Source: JBMNOZ01 sp050943335
GTDB lineage: Bacteria; Bacillota; Desulfitobacteriia; Desulfitobacteriales; Syntrophobotulaceae
Length of the DNA: 64,000 nucleotides
Direction: 5' to 3'
NCBI GenBank assembly: GCA_050943335.1
Contig: JBMNOZ010000005.1
Span: forward strand, 35,099 to 99,098
Below the pieces are notes generated by a model. The model did not search any database. It was not told the DNA's origin and saw only the letters and a list, made by a program, of their open reading frames with translations. The position numbers and the translations under genes are program-made. Positions within the stretch are counted from its first letter, which is position 1, and each line of letters starts with the position of its first letter. Below are positions 26,307 through 35,799 of this stretch, one piece after another.

Positions 26307-28082
26307 TTGGATAAGCTTAAAGCAAAGCTTAACTTGCTACCCTCCAATCCTGGAGTATATCTAATGAAAAATGCAGTCGGAAAAATCATTTATGTAGGTA
26401 AAGCCAAAGTTTTAAAAAACAGGGTGCGCTCTTATTTCACCGGTTCTCATGACCAAAAAACTCAAAAACTCGTCAGTGAAATAGCTGATTTTGAATATAT
26501 AATTACCTCTTCCGAAGTCGAAGCTCTTTTGTTAGAATGCAATCTAATTAAAAAGCACAATCCCCGGTATAACATTATGCTAAGGGATGACAAATCTTAC
26601 CCTTATATCCTTATTACTTCTGAAGAACATCCTCGAATCATAGTCACCCGTCAGGTAACAAAAAAAGCGGGCAAATATTTCGGCCCTTATCCTAATGCTA
26701 CCGCTGCCAAAGAGACAGCCCGTCTTTTGAACCGCTTTCTCCCCTTTCGCAAATGTAAACATATCCCCAATAAACCCTGCTTATATTATCATCTGGAACA
26801 ATGCCTAGGTCCCTGTATTAAAGAGGTTAACCCGGATCTGTATAAGGATTTTATAGAGAAAGCCAATATGTTTTTGCGCGGCAACCAGAAAGACATTATA
26901 AATTGGTTAGAAGAAAAAATGACCCAGGCCGCCGAAAACTTACAGTTTGAAGCGGCAAAAGAATACCGCGATTTGATCACCGACTTAGAAAAAATTGTAG
27001 AGAAACAAAACATTACTTTGAATGATTATAAAAACAGGGATATTATCGCTTATGTGGCCAATGAAGAATTGATTAGCATCCAGGTTTTTTGTTTTCGCCA
27101 AGGAAAACTTGTAACCAGGGACAGTTTTATTCTTCCCTACTTTTTTGACGCAGAAGAAGCTTTTATCTCTTTTTTAGTGCAATACTATACCAATAATTCT
27201 ATTATCCCTGAAGAAATTTGTATTCCGGAACTTTCTTCAGAATCGGTCCTTAGTATTTTCCCCTTAACCAATCCGAAAAAAGGGAAAAATAAAGAACTCT
27301 TAGATCTTGCCCTTACCAATGCCCGGATAGCTTTAGAAGAAAAAATGGAGTTGAAAAAAGGAAAAACAGAAGAGGATAAGGAGACCCTTGCAACCCTTGC
27401 CTCTCTTTTAGATATTCCAAAAATTGAAGTTATCGAGGCCTTTGATATTTCCAGTTTAGCGGGAACAAATGTGGTAGGCGGAATGATTCAATTTCGAAAC
27501 TCTAAACCCTGTCGTTCTAATTATCGCAAATTCAACATCGTGCTTCAGGAAGATGGTAATAAAGATGATACCGCCTATATCAATCAAATTATTTATCGCC
27601 GATACTCCCGCTTGAAGAAAGAGAATGCTCCTTTACCGGATCTGATTCTAGTAGACGGGGGAAAAGGTCAAATCAAAGCTGCTCTAGAGGCCTTAAAAGA
27701 TTTAGAAATCGAAATTCCGGTCGCGGGAATGGTTAAGAACGAGCGCCACGAAACAAGTTCTTTATTAAATCAGACGGGTCAAGAGATTTTACTAGAAACT
27801 AAATCAAAAGTATTTCGTTTAATACAGCAAATCCAAGAAGAAGTTCACCGCTTTGCTATTACCTTTCATAGACAACAGCGGGCCAAAAGCATGACCCTAT
27901 CCGAGTTAGACAATATCCCGGGAGTAGGCCCCAAACGCAAGTTCCTTCTTTTTAGAAGTTTCGGCTCCATCGAAGCAATAAAAAAGGCCACTAGTGAAGA
28001 ATTAAAAGCCGCTGGTCTGCCGGGCAACGTGGCTCAAAAGGTGCAGGAATATTTTTCCCAAATAGAGAGCCCTAACCTTTAA
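26307..28082 (+). CDS. uvrC: excinuclease ABC subunit C
   Basis: Makes both incisions in nucleotide-excision repair. GIY-YIG domain at the N-terminus (GVYLMKNAVGKIIYVGKAKVLKNRVRSYF), UVR domain at ~residues 200-235 (AAENLQFEAAKEYRDLI), central RNase H-like nuclease (FDISSLAGTNVVGGMIQF; LILVDGGKGQIKAA), and a C-terminal helix-hairpin-helix pair (LDNIPGVGPKRKFLLFRSFG). 591 residues. TTG start with GTGAGGTGA upstream. Confidence 0.98.
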   Translation: MDKLKAKLNLLPSNPGVYLMKNAVGKIIYVGKAKVLKNRVRSYFTGSHDQKTQKLVSEIADFEYIITSSEVEALLLECNLIKKHNPRYNIMLRDDKSYPYILITSEEHPRIIVTRQVTKKAGKYFGPYPNATAAKETARLLNRFLPFRKCKHIPNKPCLYYHLEQCLGPCIKEVNPDLYKDFIEKANMFLRGNQKDIINWLEEKMTQAAENLQFEAAKEYRDLITDLEKIVEKQNITLNDYKNRDIIAYVANEELISIQVFCFRQGKLVTRDSFILPYFFDAEEAFISFLVQYYTNNSIIPEEICIPELSSESVLSIFPLTNPKKGKNKELLDLALTNARIALEEKMELKKGKTEEDKETLATLASLLDIPKIEVIEAFDISSLAGTNVVGGMIQFRNSKPCRSNYRKFNIVLQEDGNKDDTAYINQIIYRRYSRLKKENAPLPDLILVDGGKGQIKAALEALKDLEIEIPVAGMVKNERHETSSLLNQTGQEILLETKSKVFRLIQQIQEEVHRFAITFHRQQRAKSMTLSELDNIPGVGPKRKFLLFRSFGSIEAIKKATSEELKAAGLPGNVAQKVQEYFSQIESPNL

Positions 28083-28212
28083 CAGGCCTTTTATTTCAAC
28101 TCCATTGACAAAACAATAAATTATGTATTATCCTACAAGGAGAACTGAAGAAAAATTTTAAATGAAAAACATATTTGTTTTTCTGTTTTTTTGGTTCTTC
28201 AGGAGTGATAAT

Positions 28213-29097
28213 TTGAAACGACGAAAATATTCTATTATTATAATTCCACCTGAGCACAGCAAACCTCCCCGCCAAATACAATTTTCTAAGCAATTGCTCT
28301 TGGTAGGTTCCATAACACTAGGTTTGATTTTGGCGGGAATAATCGGTCATGATATTTACCAGACCAGGTATATAGCTTCCTATAATCAGAAAATAGCGTA
28401 TGTTGATAGTTTAGAAACTGAAATTCAAGCTAAAAAATTAGAGATTGACCGACTCAATGAAAAAGCCGCTGAAATTAATGAAGATCTGCGGGCTATTTTT
28501 TCTTTGGAACAGAAAATTGCTCGCCTCCTTAAAATTAATCCCGAAAGTTCCGAAATTAGCCGTGGTAATTCTCCTTTCCGCTCTGCTCCTACGGCCCAAA
28601 ACCTCGATCAGGCTGCCTCTTTAGTGGACAACCATAGGGAGTTGCTGGAGACTTACCACCACAAAATTGTGGAATATGAAAAAAAATTACGGGCTACACC
28701 GGATATTTATCCTGTTCACGGGGAAATTACTTCCCGGTTCGGTTACCGGAATAACCCTTTTGGTAGAAGAGCAAAAGAGTTTCACAATGGAATCGATATC
28801 GCTTGTTCTTATGGCACAAGCGTTAAAGCTGCCGCTGACGGAACAGTGATCTTTTCCGGTTGGGATGGCAGTTGGGGTAGGAAAATTGAGATTGATCACG
28901 GCTATGGAATTGTCACCTTTTATGCCCACAATTCGTCCCTTTTAGTCCAAGTAGGGGATAAAGTATCTAAAGGACAAGTTATCGCTAAAAGTGGTAATTC
29001 CGGCCGCAGTACCGGTTCTCATCTTCACTATTCCATATTTGTAAACGGGCAACCAGTTAATCCTCTAAGATTTTTGTCTCTTAATAAGGAGCGGTAA
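28213..29097 (+). CDS. M23-family murein peptidase, membrane-anchored
   Basis: LytM-type zinc endopeptidase facing the cell wall. One N-terminal membrane helix (LLVGSITLGLILAGIIGH), a coiled coil (SLETEIQAKKLEIDRLNEKAAEINEDL), then the M23 domain: FHNGIDIACSYGTSVKAAADG supplies the first zinc His/Asp and GSHLHYSIFVNGQPVNP the HxH ligand. TTG 28213 has AGGAG 7 bases upstream and gives the usual short basic N-terminus LKRRKY; upstream ATG 28162 lacks a site. Followed after 3 bases by a bactofilin gene, a widespread pairing in which the peptidase and scaffold shape the envelope. Confidence 0.93.
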   Translation: MKRRKYSIIIIPPEHSKPPRQIQFSKQLLLVGSITLGLILAGIIGHDIYQTRYIASYNQKIAYVDSLETEIQAKKLEIDRLNEKAAEINEDLRAIFSLEQKIARLLKINPESSEISRGNSPFRSAPTAQNLDQAASLVDNHRELLETYHHKIVEYEKKLRATPDIYPVHGEITSRFGYRNNPFGRRAKEFHNGIDIACSYGTSVKAAADGTVIFSGWDGSWGRKIEIDHGYGIVTFYAHNSSLLVQVGDKVSKGQVIAKSGNSGRSTGSHLHYSIFVNGQPVNPLRFLSLNKER

Positions 29098-29100
29098 AAA

Positions 29101-29499
29101 ATGTTTGGTAAAAAAGGAAACCCTAAAAAGCCGTTAAGCCCAAAAGGAAAAAGCTCTTATCTTACTTATTTAGCCAGTGATTGTGAAATTAATGGTTCTT
29201 TTACCGCCAAAGGAGATGTTCGAATTGACGGTAAAGTGGAAGGAACTATTTCTGTAGCCGGAAATTTGGTTATCGGCCAAACCGCACACCTCAAGGCTGA
29301 TATTGAAGCCCAGACCGTCTGTATCGCCGGGGAAGTACACGGCAATGTCAAAGCCAAAGAGCTGTTAGAATTAAGTCCTACAGCCCGCCTTTACGGCGAT
29401 ATCAATTGCCAAAATCTAAAGATAGAACAAGGAGCGCACTTTGTTGGGGCAAGCACGTCTGTAGATACGGGTACTAAAAGTACAAATGACTCGAAGTAA
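29101..29499 (+). CDS. bactofilin
   Basis: Polymer-forming cytoskeletal protein. The right-handed beta-helix core GSFTAKGDVRIDGKVEGTISVAGNLVIGQTAHLKADIEAQ is flanked by disordered basic N- and polar C-terminal tails. 132 residues. Follows an M23 peptidase directly, the classic partner. ATG start with AAGGAGCGG upstream. A strong terminator follows. Confidence 0.95.
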   Translation: MFGKKGNPKKPLSPKGKSSYLTYLASDCEINGSFTAKGDVRIDGKVEGTISVAGNLVIGQTAHLKADIEAQTVCIAGEVHGNVKAKELLELSPTARLYGDINCQNLKIEQGAHFVGASTSVDTGTKSTNDSK

Positions 29500-29569
29500 A
29501 TGTCTAAATAATACACCGGATATCTCGGCAAATTAATAATATCCGCTTTTGTCAGGTTCGGATTTCCTT

Positions 29570-29609
29570 CAACCGGCTAAATTGTCTAGCCAGTTGATTT
29601 TTTGTTTTT
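29570..29609 (+). terminator. terminator of the M23-bactofilin operon
   Basis: CAACCGGCTA (29570-29579) pairs with TAGCCAGTTG (29587-29596) with one mismatch, then T6GT5. Separates bactofilin from the carboxypeptidase gene. Confidence 0.85.
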
Positions 29610-29643
29610 ACTAATAGACTTAATATCCCTGGAGGTCTTAGCT

Positions 29644-30909
29644 TTGAGATTAATTACTGTATTATTCACCGTGTTGACCCTGCTATTAAACTCCCCAATA
29701 CTTGTCTTCGGCTCCTCTAATAAAGTTCCGGTTCCAATAATAAGCAGTGAAGCTGCCATTTTAATTGATATCACCACCGGCCAGACCCTATTTGCCAAAG
29801 CGCCTGATAAACCTTTCGAGCCGGCCAGCACTACCAAAATTATGAGCGCTCTAGTGGCCCTGGAAAAAGGCCAGTTGAATGATATAGTAACCGCCAGCCC
29901 CTCAGTGCTGGACAAGGATTTGGCGCGGGGAACACGTATCTATCTCGAACCAGGCGAACAAATGACCTTGGGAAATCTTTTATACGCCTTATTACTTAAC
30001 TCCGCTAACGACGCAGCAGTGGCAATTGCAGAACACATTGGCGGCAATGTTCAGGGGTTTGTGGATTTAATGAATGAAAAAGCAAAAGAAATCGGGGCTT
30101 TTAACACCCATTTTAAAAATCCCAGCGGCTTAAGTGAAGACGGACATCTAACCACAGCTAGGGACCTGGCAATGATCGCCCGTTTTGCTTATAAAAATCC
30201 TGTTTTCAGAGATTACGTCAGGACCAAAACAAAAGTTATCCCTAGAAATAGATTAGGAATTCCTACAGAAATGTATAATATGAATGAATTTATATGGACT
30301 GATCCTACAGTAACCGGAATGAAAACCGGTTATACTTCTTCCGCAGGCAATACTTACGTCGCCACTGCTGAAAGGGATGGACGCGTCTTGCTCGGGGTTG
30401 TTTTAAAGTCGCCAACCAAAACAAGTATCTATACCGACATGAGAAAACTTTTTGAATACGGGTTTACTAACTTCGAAAATGTAATCTATAAGCCCAAAGG
30501 TACAGCGCTCTCCAGAATAATGGTAGGTGACACCCCCATTAATCTTATTCTTACTGAAGACATCATCTATACCAGAGAAATCGGCAATACCGCTCGCCCG
30601 GATATATCCATTCATGTATTACCGATATCTCCCGCACCCGAAAAAGTTATAAAGGGTCAAGTTCTAACCAACGTCCAAATAATTGAGGAAGATAAAGTCC
30701 TCAATTCCTTTGCTTTAACCGCCGATAACAGCGCAGTGCTCTCTCAGCCCCCTGGAAAAAAAGTTTTCAAATGGGCGGCGCCCATTATAGTGATTTTACT
30801 CTTTTTTCTCTATATAAGATCTAGAAGGGTGTCCGCTATAAAAAGAAAACGTGAAATACTTAGGAGAAAGATCAAGGCTGGGAAGTCCCGGAACAGGGAT
30901 TCCCTTTAA
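29644..30909 (+). CDS. dacF: D-alanyl-D-alanine carboxypeptidase (PBP5/DacF-like)
   Basis: Low-molecular-mass penicillin-binding protein trimming the terminal D-Ala of peptidoglycan. Signal peptide at residues 1-26 (LRLITVLFTVLTLLLNSP). Serine active site EPASTTKIMSAL (SxxK), SAND-type LLNSANDAAVA (SxN) and GMKTGYTSSAGN (KTG) are all intact. A PBP5 C-terminal beta domain and a terminal membrane helix (WAAPIIVILLFFLYIRSRR) with basic tail follow. TTG 29644 with GGAGGT 7 bases upstream; the frame is open 14 codons further but these lie in the terminator T-run. 421 residues. DacF naming is by similarity; the sporulation role is not shown. Confidence 0.94.
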   Translation: MRLITVLFTVLTLLLNSPILVFGSSNKVPVPIISSEAAILIDITTGQTLFAKAPDKPFEPASTTKIMSALVALEKGQLNDIVTASPSVLDKDLARGTRIYLEPGEQMTLGNLLYALLLNSANDAAVAIAEHIGGNVQGFVDLMNEKAKEIGAFNTHFKNPSGLSEDGHLTTARDLAMIARFAYKNPVFRDYVRTKTKVIPRNRLGIPTEMYNMNEFIWTDPTVTGMKTGYTSSAGNTYVATAERDGRVLLGVVLKSPTKTSIYTDMRKLFEYGFTNFENVIYKPKGTALSRIMVGDTPINLILTEDIIYTREIGNTARPDISIHVLPISPAPEKVIKGQVLTNVQIIEEDKVLNSFALTADNSAVLSQPPGKKVFKWAAPIIVILLFFLYIRSRRVSAIKRKREILRRKIKAGKSRNRDSL

Positions 30910-30961
30910 TTAAGTTACCTCCCAGAGTAAGTATTTGGTACTATCCTTAAAAATTTCTATG

Positions 30962-30992
30962 AAATAATAATACCTCTCTTCAAAGAGAGGTA
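30962..30992 (-). terminator. terminator of the long structured RNA
   Basis: TACCTCTC/GAGAGGTA stem (plus 30971-30992) with 6-base loop, followed on the minus strand by TTATTATTTC. Defines the 3' end of the large RNA at 31.0-31.6 kb. Confidence 0.7.
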
Positions 30993-31635
30993 TCCACGAA
31001 ATAGATTGAAGCTCCCGGGGTTAGGAAATCAAAGGGTTAATATTGCGGCTTAGGTCAAGTAGGTTTTCCCACCGAGATCCTTTTGGTTTCCCTAAAAGGT
31101 GGTTTCCCCTTCCTCTCGGTCCGGCGTGTCCCCACTTCCGGCACTTGATCGCCACTTAGTCCGCACTTTAATCCCCATTTGATTTTACGCTCTAGAAGAT
31201 TTCCTTAACACTCCCGATCGATCTAGCCTCTTTTGCAGAAAAGAATTTCCGGCAGGCACATAAATGTCTGCCGACATTTATCTGCCCTTTTTGCGCCTTC
31301 CCAACTTTTCCACCTCAAGGCAGGCTACACTGCACTAAGTTCCTTCCTAATGCAGGTTCATCCCTAAGCCGTAGCTGTTTAAACAACCACGAACCTAGGC
31401 CTCCACGGTCAAAGGGTAGCGCCTACATGCCATTGTAGATCCCCCTAAGTCCTTAACTCCCAGCAGCAGCCCGCGACTGGGCGTCCCCAAGCCACCACCA
31501 GGAACTTCATCGGTATGCCCTTAGCGGATTCTTAGGCCCGCCTTCGAACGACCGTTTTGTGCACTAGAATAACGCTCCATACCCAGAGAACTTCCCTATT
31601 TTAAAATATTTTTTATTCTTAAGATAGTGTTTTCG
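30962..31635 (-). ncRNA. large structured non-coding RNA, candidate OLE RNA
   Basis: No gene-length ORF on either strand for ~890 bases between dacF and sahH, yet structure is dense. Minus 5' strand 31594-31582 pairs with 31020-31008 (12 of 13 pairs, two G-U), closing a ~590-nt domain. Inside are perfect hairpins: plus 31260-31268/31273-31281 (9 bp) extended by 31251-31255/31282-31286, 31079-31084/31094-31099 within 31071-31077/31114-31120, and 31230-31234/31239-31243. A sigma-A-like promoter precedes and a terminator follows. Length and Clostridia host fit OLE RNA, known as a ~600-nt RNA of anaerobic and extremophilic Firmicutes. OLE usually neighbours the membrane-protein gene oapA, which is absent here. 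I saw none of the tmRNA, RNase P or SRP signatures I know. Certain: structured RNA; OLE is inference. Confidence 0.6.
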
Positions 31636-31641
31636 CTTCAT

Positions 31642-31670
31642 ATTCTATACTTATTATCCCCAATTTGCAA
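31642..31670 (-). promoter_or_regulatory. promoter of the long structured RNA
   Basis: Minus-strand -35 TTGCAA (31665-31670), 17-base spacer, -10 TAGAAT (31642-31647); predicted start near 31635, about 40 bases before the closing helix of the RNA. Confidence 0.6.
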
Positions 31671-31797
31671 AAGCAAGCTCGAGGATTCCGCTTTAGGAAA
31701 GAAGCAATTCCTGTTCCTAAAACAATAAAATGTGCTCCATTCATTCCCTAGCATCTTTTTTGGCCTTAATCGGCTTTAATAGCAAAAACTTTTTTCT

Positions 31798-33045
31798 TTA
31801 ACCTCGCCAAGCTGCTAAGTATTTCTCCTGTTCGGCAGTTAAATGATCAATTGTTATACCTAAAGACTTTAATTTCATTTCTGCCACTCTTCTGTCTATT
31901 TCCTCCGGTACCTGATGAACATAATGTGCCAGGCCGGGATTTTTCACTAGATAATCCAAGGCCAGAGCCTGTAAAGCGAAGGACATATCCATTACTTCAA
32001 CCGGGTGACCATCACCGGCTGCCAAATTTACCAATCTTCCCTCGGCTAACAGGTAGATTTTTCTGCCGTCTTGAAGAACAAATTCTTCAATATTAGCTCT
32101 AGCTTTTCTACGGGAAACACTGATTTCAAACAGATCCATTTTATTGATTTCAACATCAAAATGCCCAGCGTTAGCTAAAATTGCTCCGTCTTTCATTAAG
32201 CTTAAATGTTCTTTGCGGATAACATCTTTGTTACCAGTAGTGGTGATAAAAAGGTCCGCCAATGGAGCTGCCTCTAGCAAAGATTTTGCATCATGGCCGT
32301 CCATCCAAGCTTCAATAGCTTTTATAGGGTCAACTTCGCAGATAATAACTCTTGCCCCCAGACCTTTGGCTCTTAAAGCCACCCCTTTACCGCACCAGCC
32401 ATAACCAATAATGCAGATAGTTTTGCCGGCCACTACTAAATTTGTGGTCCTTAAAACCGCGTCCCATACCGATTGCCCGGTCCCATACCGGTTGTCAAAA
32501 AGATATTTACTACGCGCATCGTTAACCGCTATCATGGGAAAACCTAATTGTCCTTCTTTAGCCATCGCCTTTAAACGGAGAATACCGGTAGTTGTTTCTT
32601 CGGCTCCTCCCTTAACTGTGGCCAATAATTCTCGGCGTTCTAAATGAATTGTGGATACCAAATCTCCGCCGTCATCAATAATGAAATCCGGCTCAAAATC
32701 CAAGGCCTTATGGATGTGAGCCAGATATTCTTCCTCTGTTGCCCCATGCCAGGCATGAGCTTGAACCCCGTTTTTCACCAAGGCGGCAACAACATCGTCT
32801 TGAGTAGATAGAGGGTTGCTGGCGACGACAACTACCTCCCCGCCTCCTTCTTTTATAGTCAAAGCCAGATAAGCTGTCTTTGCTTCGAGATGAAGGCAGA
32901 TGGCTATCCTCTTACCGGCAAAAGGTCTTTCCCGGGCCAAATCATGTTTTAGGGAGTTCAAAACGGGCATAAATTGTTGAACCCACTCAATTTTCTTTTG
33001 CCCCTCAGCCGCAAGATTAATATCCCGAATGGTCGATTCTTGCAT
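31798..33045 (-). CDS. sahH: adenosylhomocysteinase
   Basis: NAD-dependent hydrolysis of S-adenosylhomocysteine to adenosine and homocysteine, clearing the inhibitor left by methyltransferases. The NAD loop IIGYGWCGKGVALRAKGLGA and the substrate-domain segments EAKTAYLALTIKEGG and ILRLKAMAKEG are typical. About 415 residues: the short archaeal/Thermotoga type without the eukaryotic insertion, ending EKYLAAWRG. ATG 33045 is 8 bases from GGAGGT; GTG codons upstream are less well spaced. Directly follows apbC. Confidence 0.96.
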   Translation of the reverse strand: MQESTIRDINLAAEGQKKIEWVQQFMPVLNSLKHDLARERPFAGKRIAICLHLEAKTAYLALTIKEGGGEVVVVASNPLSTQDDVVAALVKNGVQAHAWHGATEEEYLAHIHKALDFEPDFIIDDGGDLVSTIHLERRELLATVKGGAEETTTGILRLKAMAKEGQLGFPMIAVNDARSKYLFDNRYGTGQSVWDAVLRTTNLVVAGKTICIIGYGWCGKGVALRAKGLGARVIICEVDPIKAIEAWMDGHDAKSLLEAAPLADLFITTTGNKDVIRKEHLSLMKDGAILANAGHFDVEINKMDLFEISVSRRKARANIEEFVLQDGRKIYLLAEGRLVNLAAGDGHPVEVMDMSFALQALALDYLVKNPGLAHYVHQVPEEIDRRVAEMKLKSLGITIDHLTAEQEKYLAAWRG

Positions 33046-33093
33046 CACACACACCTCCGGTTTTAAAGGACACTACAATTATTAAGCCTCTAC

Positions 33094-33930
33094 TTAATTT
33101 TTATTCGCCAATTGAGCAACCACTTTTTGCGCGACTTGGTCAAATCTTTCCGAATGGTATTCTTCAATTTTACCGGCATCAGAGAGTTCAGCCAGTTTAG
33201 GATCTAGGGGGAGTTCACCTAAAAACGGGATATTATTGTTAGCCGCTTCCTCTTCCCCCCTGGGAGGGCCAAAAACTTCGATGCGTTTCTGACATTCAGG
33301 ACATTCTACATAGGCCATATTTTCGATAAGTCCTAAGAAATTAGCCTGATACATACTAGCCATTTTAATTGCTTTTCGAACCACCATATTGGCGAGTTGC
33401 TGAGGACTGGATACTATTACAACCCCATCTACAGGAATATTTTGCAAGACAGAAATAGGAACATCTCCGGTTCCGGGCGGCAAATCAATCAATAAATAAT
33501 CCAATTTACCCCAAATCACATCTGTCCAATACTGTTTCACTAATTGAGAAATAACCGGCCCCCGCCAAATAACAGGATCATCTTCATTGGGAATCATAAG
33601 GTTTAAAGAAATAATCCTGATTCCCTTAGGTGTTTCGACTGGAAACAATCCTGTTTCGCTGGCTGAAGCTTTTTCGTGACGGCCAAAAATTTTAGGAATA
33701 CTGGGTCCGGTAATATCAGCATCCATTATCCCAACCTGATAACCAAGGCGGTTAAGGCTTACTGCTAGCATACTGGTAACGGAAGATTTTCCTACCCCAC
33801 CCTTACCGCTCATTACCGCAATAACCTTTTTTATATGGCTTAACTTTTGGGCTTCAGTTTTTTCCTGAACTGAGGAACAGTTTGTGGAACAAGTTGAAGC
33901 TGATGAACAGCCACTGCAAGCGTCTGACAA
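33094..33930 (-). CDS. apbC: Mrp/NBP35 family Fe-S cluster carrier ATPase
   Basis: P-loop ATPase that carries [4Fe-4S] clusters to apoproteins. The deviant Walker A MSGKGGVGKSSV, the switch region DADITGPSIPKIFG and the CPEC pair near residue 213 that binds the bridging cluster are present. The N-terminus adds a cysteine-rich stretch (CSGCSSASTCSTNC), NBP35-like, seen in anaerobes. TTG 33930 is 7 bases after GGAGGG; the upstream TTG is inside that ribosome site. About 278 residues; operon with sahH. Confidence 0.94.
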   Translation of the reverse strand: MSDACSGCSSASTCSTNCSSVQEKTEAQKLSHIKKVIAVMSGKGGVGKSSVTSMLAVSLNRLGYQVGIMDADITGPSIPKIFGRHEKASASETGLFPVETPKGIRIISLNLMIPNEDDPVIWRGPVISQLVKQYWTDVIWGKLDYLLIDLPPGTGDVPISVLQNIPVDGVVIVSSPQQLANMVVRKAIKMASMYQANFLGLIENMAYVECPECQKRIEVFGPPRGEEEAANNNIPFLGELPLDPKLAELSDAGKIEEYHSERFDQVAQKVVAQLANKN

Positions 33931-34005
33931 TTTAATTCCCTCCAAATCTTAAAAATCTCATTAAATATTATCAATAAAAATCTTCTTCTGCAAATATTCG
34001 ACAGT

Positions 34006-35799
34006 TTAAACCAAGGACCATAATTCATCAAGCAGTTCTGAGAAAACCTCTAGGGCCTGTCGAACTGGATCGGGTTTTTCCATATCCACGCCAGCTCGAC
34101 GTAAAAGGTTTATGGGGTAGTCTGAACCGCCGCTAGACAGAAATTCCAGATATCTATTTACCGCCGGTTCTCCCTCTTCGATAATCTGTTGGGAAAGAGC
34201 TGTGGCTGCCGCAAAACCGGTAGCATATTTGTAAACGTAAAAAGCCTTATAAAAGTGCGGTATTCTTGCCCATTCGATATTTATTTGGTCATCAACAACA
34301 ATTTTAGACCCGAAATATTTAAGGTTTAAATCCCTGTAGATTTTAGATAAACTCTCGGCTGTTAAAGCCTCGTTCTTTTCTACAGCGGCATGGATCTCTC
34401 TTTCAAATTCCGCAAACATAGTTTGCCTAAACACCGTTCCCCTAAATTGCTCCAGATAATGGTTTAGAAGATAAGCTTTCATTCTATTATCGGTCGCGGT
34501 GTCGATCAAATACCTCATCACTAAGGACTCATTCAGAGTCGAAGCGACTTCGGCTACAAATATCTTATAACCAGCATAAAGGCGGATTTGATTTTTGTTT
34601 GAAAAATAGCTATGCAGGGCATGTCCCATCTCATGGGCTAAAGTAAAGAGAGAATCTAAGGTATCTTGGTGATTGAGGAGTACATAAGGGTGGGAGCTGT
34701 AAGTCCCCCAGGAATAAGCGCCGCTGGTTTTCCCTTCACTTTCATAGACATCTATCCAGCCGGAGCTGTAACCCTGATTCAAGATCCGTAGGTATTCTGG
34801 TCCTAAGGGCTTTAAGCCTTCCCTTACTTTTAGTTTGGCTTCTTCAAAGGGAATATGGACCTCCATTTTTGGGATGAGAGGCACATAAATATCATACATA
34901 TGAAGCTCATCAAGTCCGAGAACTTTCTGCCGAAGTTCGATATACCGTTGAAATTCAGGCAAATAGCTGTGTACAGAGTCGATCAAAGAATCATAGACCT
35001 GAACAGGTACGTTGTCATCATCTAGGGCTGATTCTAAAGCGGAATTATAACGCCTGGCTTTAGCATAAAAGACATCCGCCTTAACGCTAGCATTAAGCAT
35101 GGCTGCCCAAGAATTAATCTGTTTTTGATATGCTCCATATAAGGTAGTAAAAGCGCTTTTCCGGACCTCACGATCTTCACTTTCCATGTATTTAATAAAA
35201 TTACCCTTGGTCAGCTCTACTTCATTCCCGTTTTCGTCCTTAATAAATCCGATTTTGAGATCAGCGTTGTTAGCCATCTCAAAGATTGTGCTGGGCGCGG
35301 CGGCGAGCTCCGCGGCTTCAGCCAACAGCTTTTCCTCTTCAGGGGAAAGAATGTGTTTTTTCTGGCGCAAAATATTTTCTAGGAAATGATCAAAAATCTT
35401 TAAGCCCGGATCTTGCCGTAGCTCCTCAAGTCTCTCCGTCGGAATAGACAGGATTTCCGGGACCAGAAAGGATAAGGCACTTCCTACCTTAACTGAGAGC
35501 CTTTCCGCCCGATCCGTCATGGCTTGGTAAGTTGCGACCTTATTATTTTCGTCTCTTCTCATTCGAGCATAAGCATAAAGATTATCCAAATAAAGTCCTA
35601 ATTTATCAACCCAAGCCATGGTTTCTTTAAATTTTTCAGGGCTTTCAGCCATCCGCCCCTGATAGTTATCAACCAGGCCGATAAGACTTTCCGCCTCTTG
35701 AAACTTTTCTTCCCATTCTTCATCTGATGCAAAAATATCTTCCAACTTCCATTTATATTCTTGCGGGATTTCTTCCCGGGTTCGCAAAACTTTAGCCAA
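34006..35799 (-). CDS. pepF: oligoendopeptidase F
   Basis: M3B zinc metallopeptidase degrading 7-17 residue peptides in the cytoplasm. The zinc motif is AHEMGHALHSYFS (HExxH) with the third ligand Glu in VAEVASTLNE. The N-terminal fold (EIPQEYKWKLEDIFASDEEWEE) and the C-terminal LSSGGSDYPINLLRRAGVDM are diagnostic. 597 residues. TTG start with GGAGGG upstream. Single gene upstream of apbC on the same strand. Confidence 0.97.
   Translation of the reverse strand: MAKVLRTREEIPQEYKWKLEDIFASDEEWEEKFQEAESLIGLVDNYQGRMAESPEKFKETMAWVDKLGLYLDNLYAYARMRRDENNKVATYQAMTDRAERLSVKVGSALSFLVPEILSIPTERLEELRQDPGLKIFDHFLENILRQKKHILSPEEEKLLAEAAELAAAPSTIFEMANNADLKIGFIKDENGNEVELTKGNFIKYMESEDREVRKSAFTTLYGAYQKQINSWAAMLNASVKADVFYAKARRYNSALESALDDDNVPVQVYDSLIDSVHSYLPEFQRYIELRQKVLGLDELHMYDIYVPLIPKMEVHIPFEEAKLKVREGLKPLGPEYLRILNQGYSSGWIDVYESEGKTSGAYSWGTYSSHPYVLLNHQDTLDSLFTLAHEMGHALHSYFSNKNQIRLYAGYKIFVAEVASTLNESLVMRYLIDTATDNRMKAYLLNHYLEQFRGTVFRQTMFAEFEREIHAAVEKNEALTAESLSKIYRDLNLKYFGSKIVVDDQINIEWARIPHFYKAFYVYKYATGFAAATALSQQIIEEGEPAVNRYLEFLSSGGSDYPINLLRRAGVDMEKPDPVRQALEVFSELLDELWSLV

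Noticed and set aside
25703..26389. Longer version of the membrane protein starting at 26389
   Set aside because: It runs antisense into uvrC, lacks a ribosome site, and the ATG at 26203 has a strong one.
30962..31635. tmRNA, RNase P RNA, SRP RNA or group I/II intron for the large RNA
   Set aside because: I looked for their hallmark cores (tmRNA tRNA-like ends, RNase P GAGGAAAGUCC, SRP GGAAGGAAGCA loop, intron domain V) and saw none of them on either strand.
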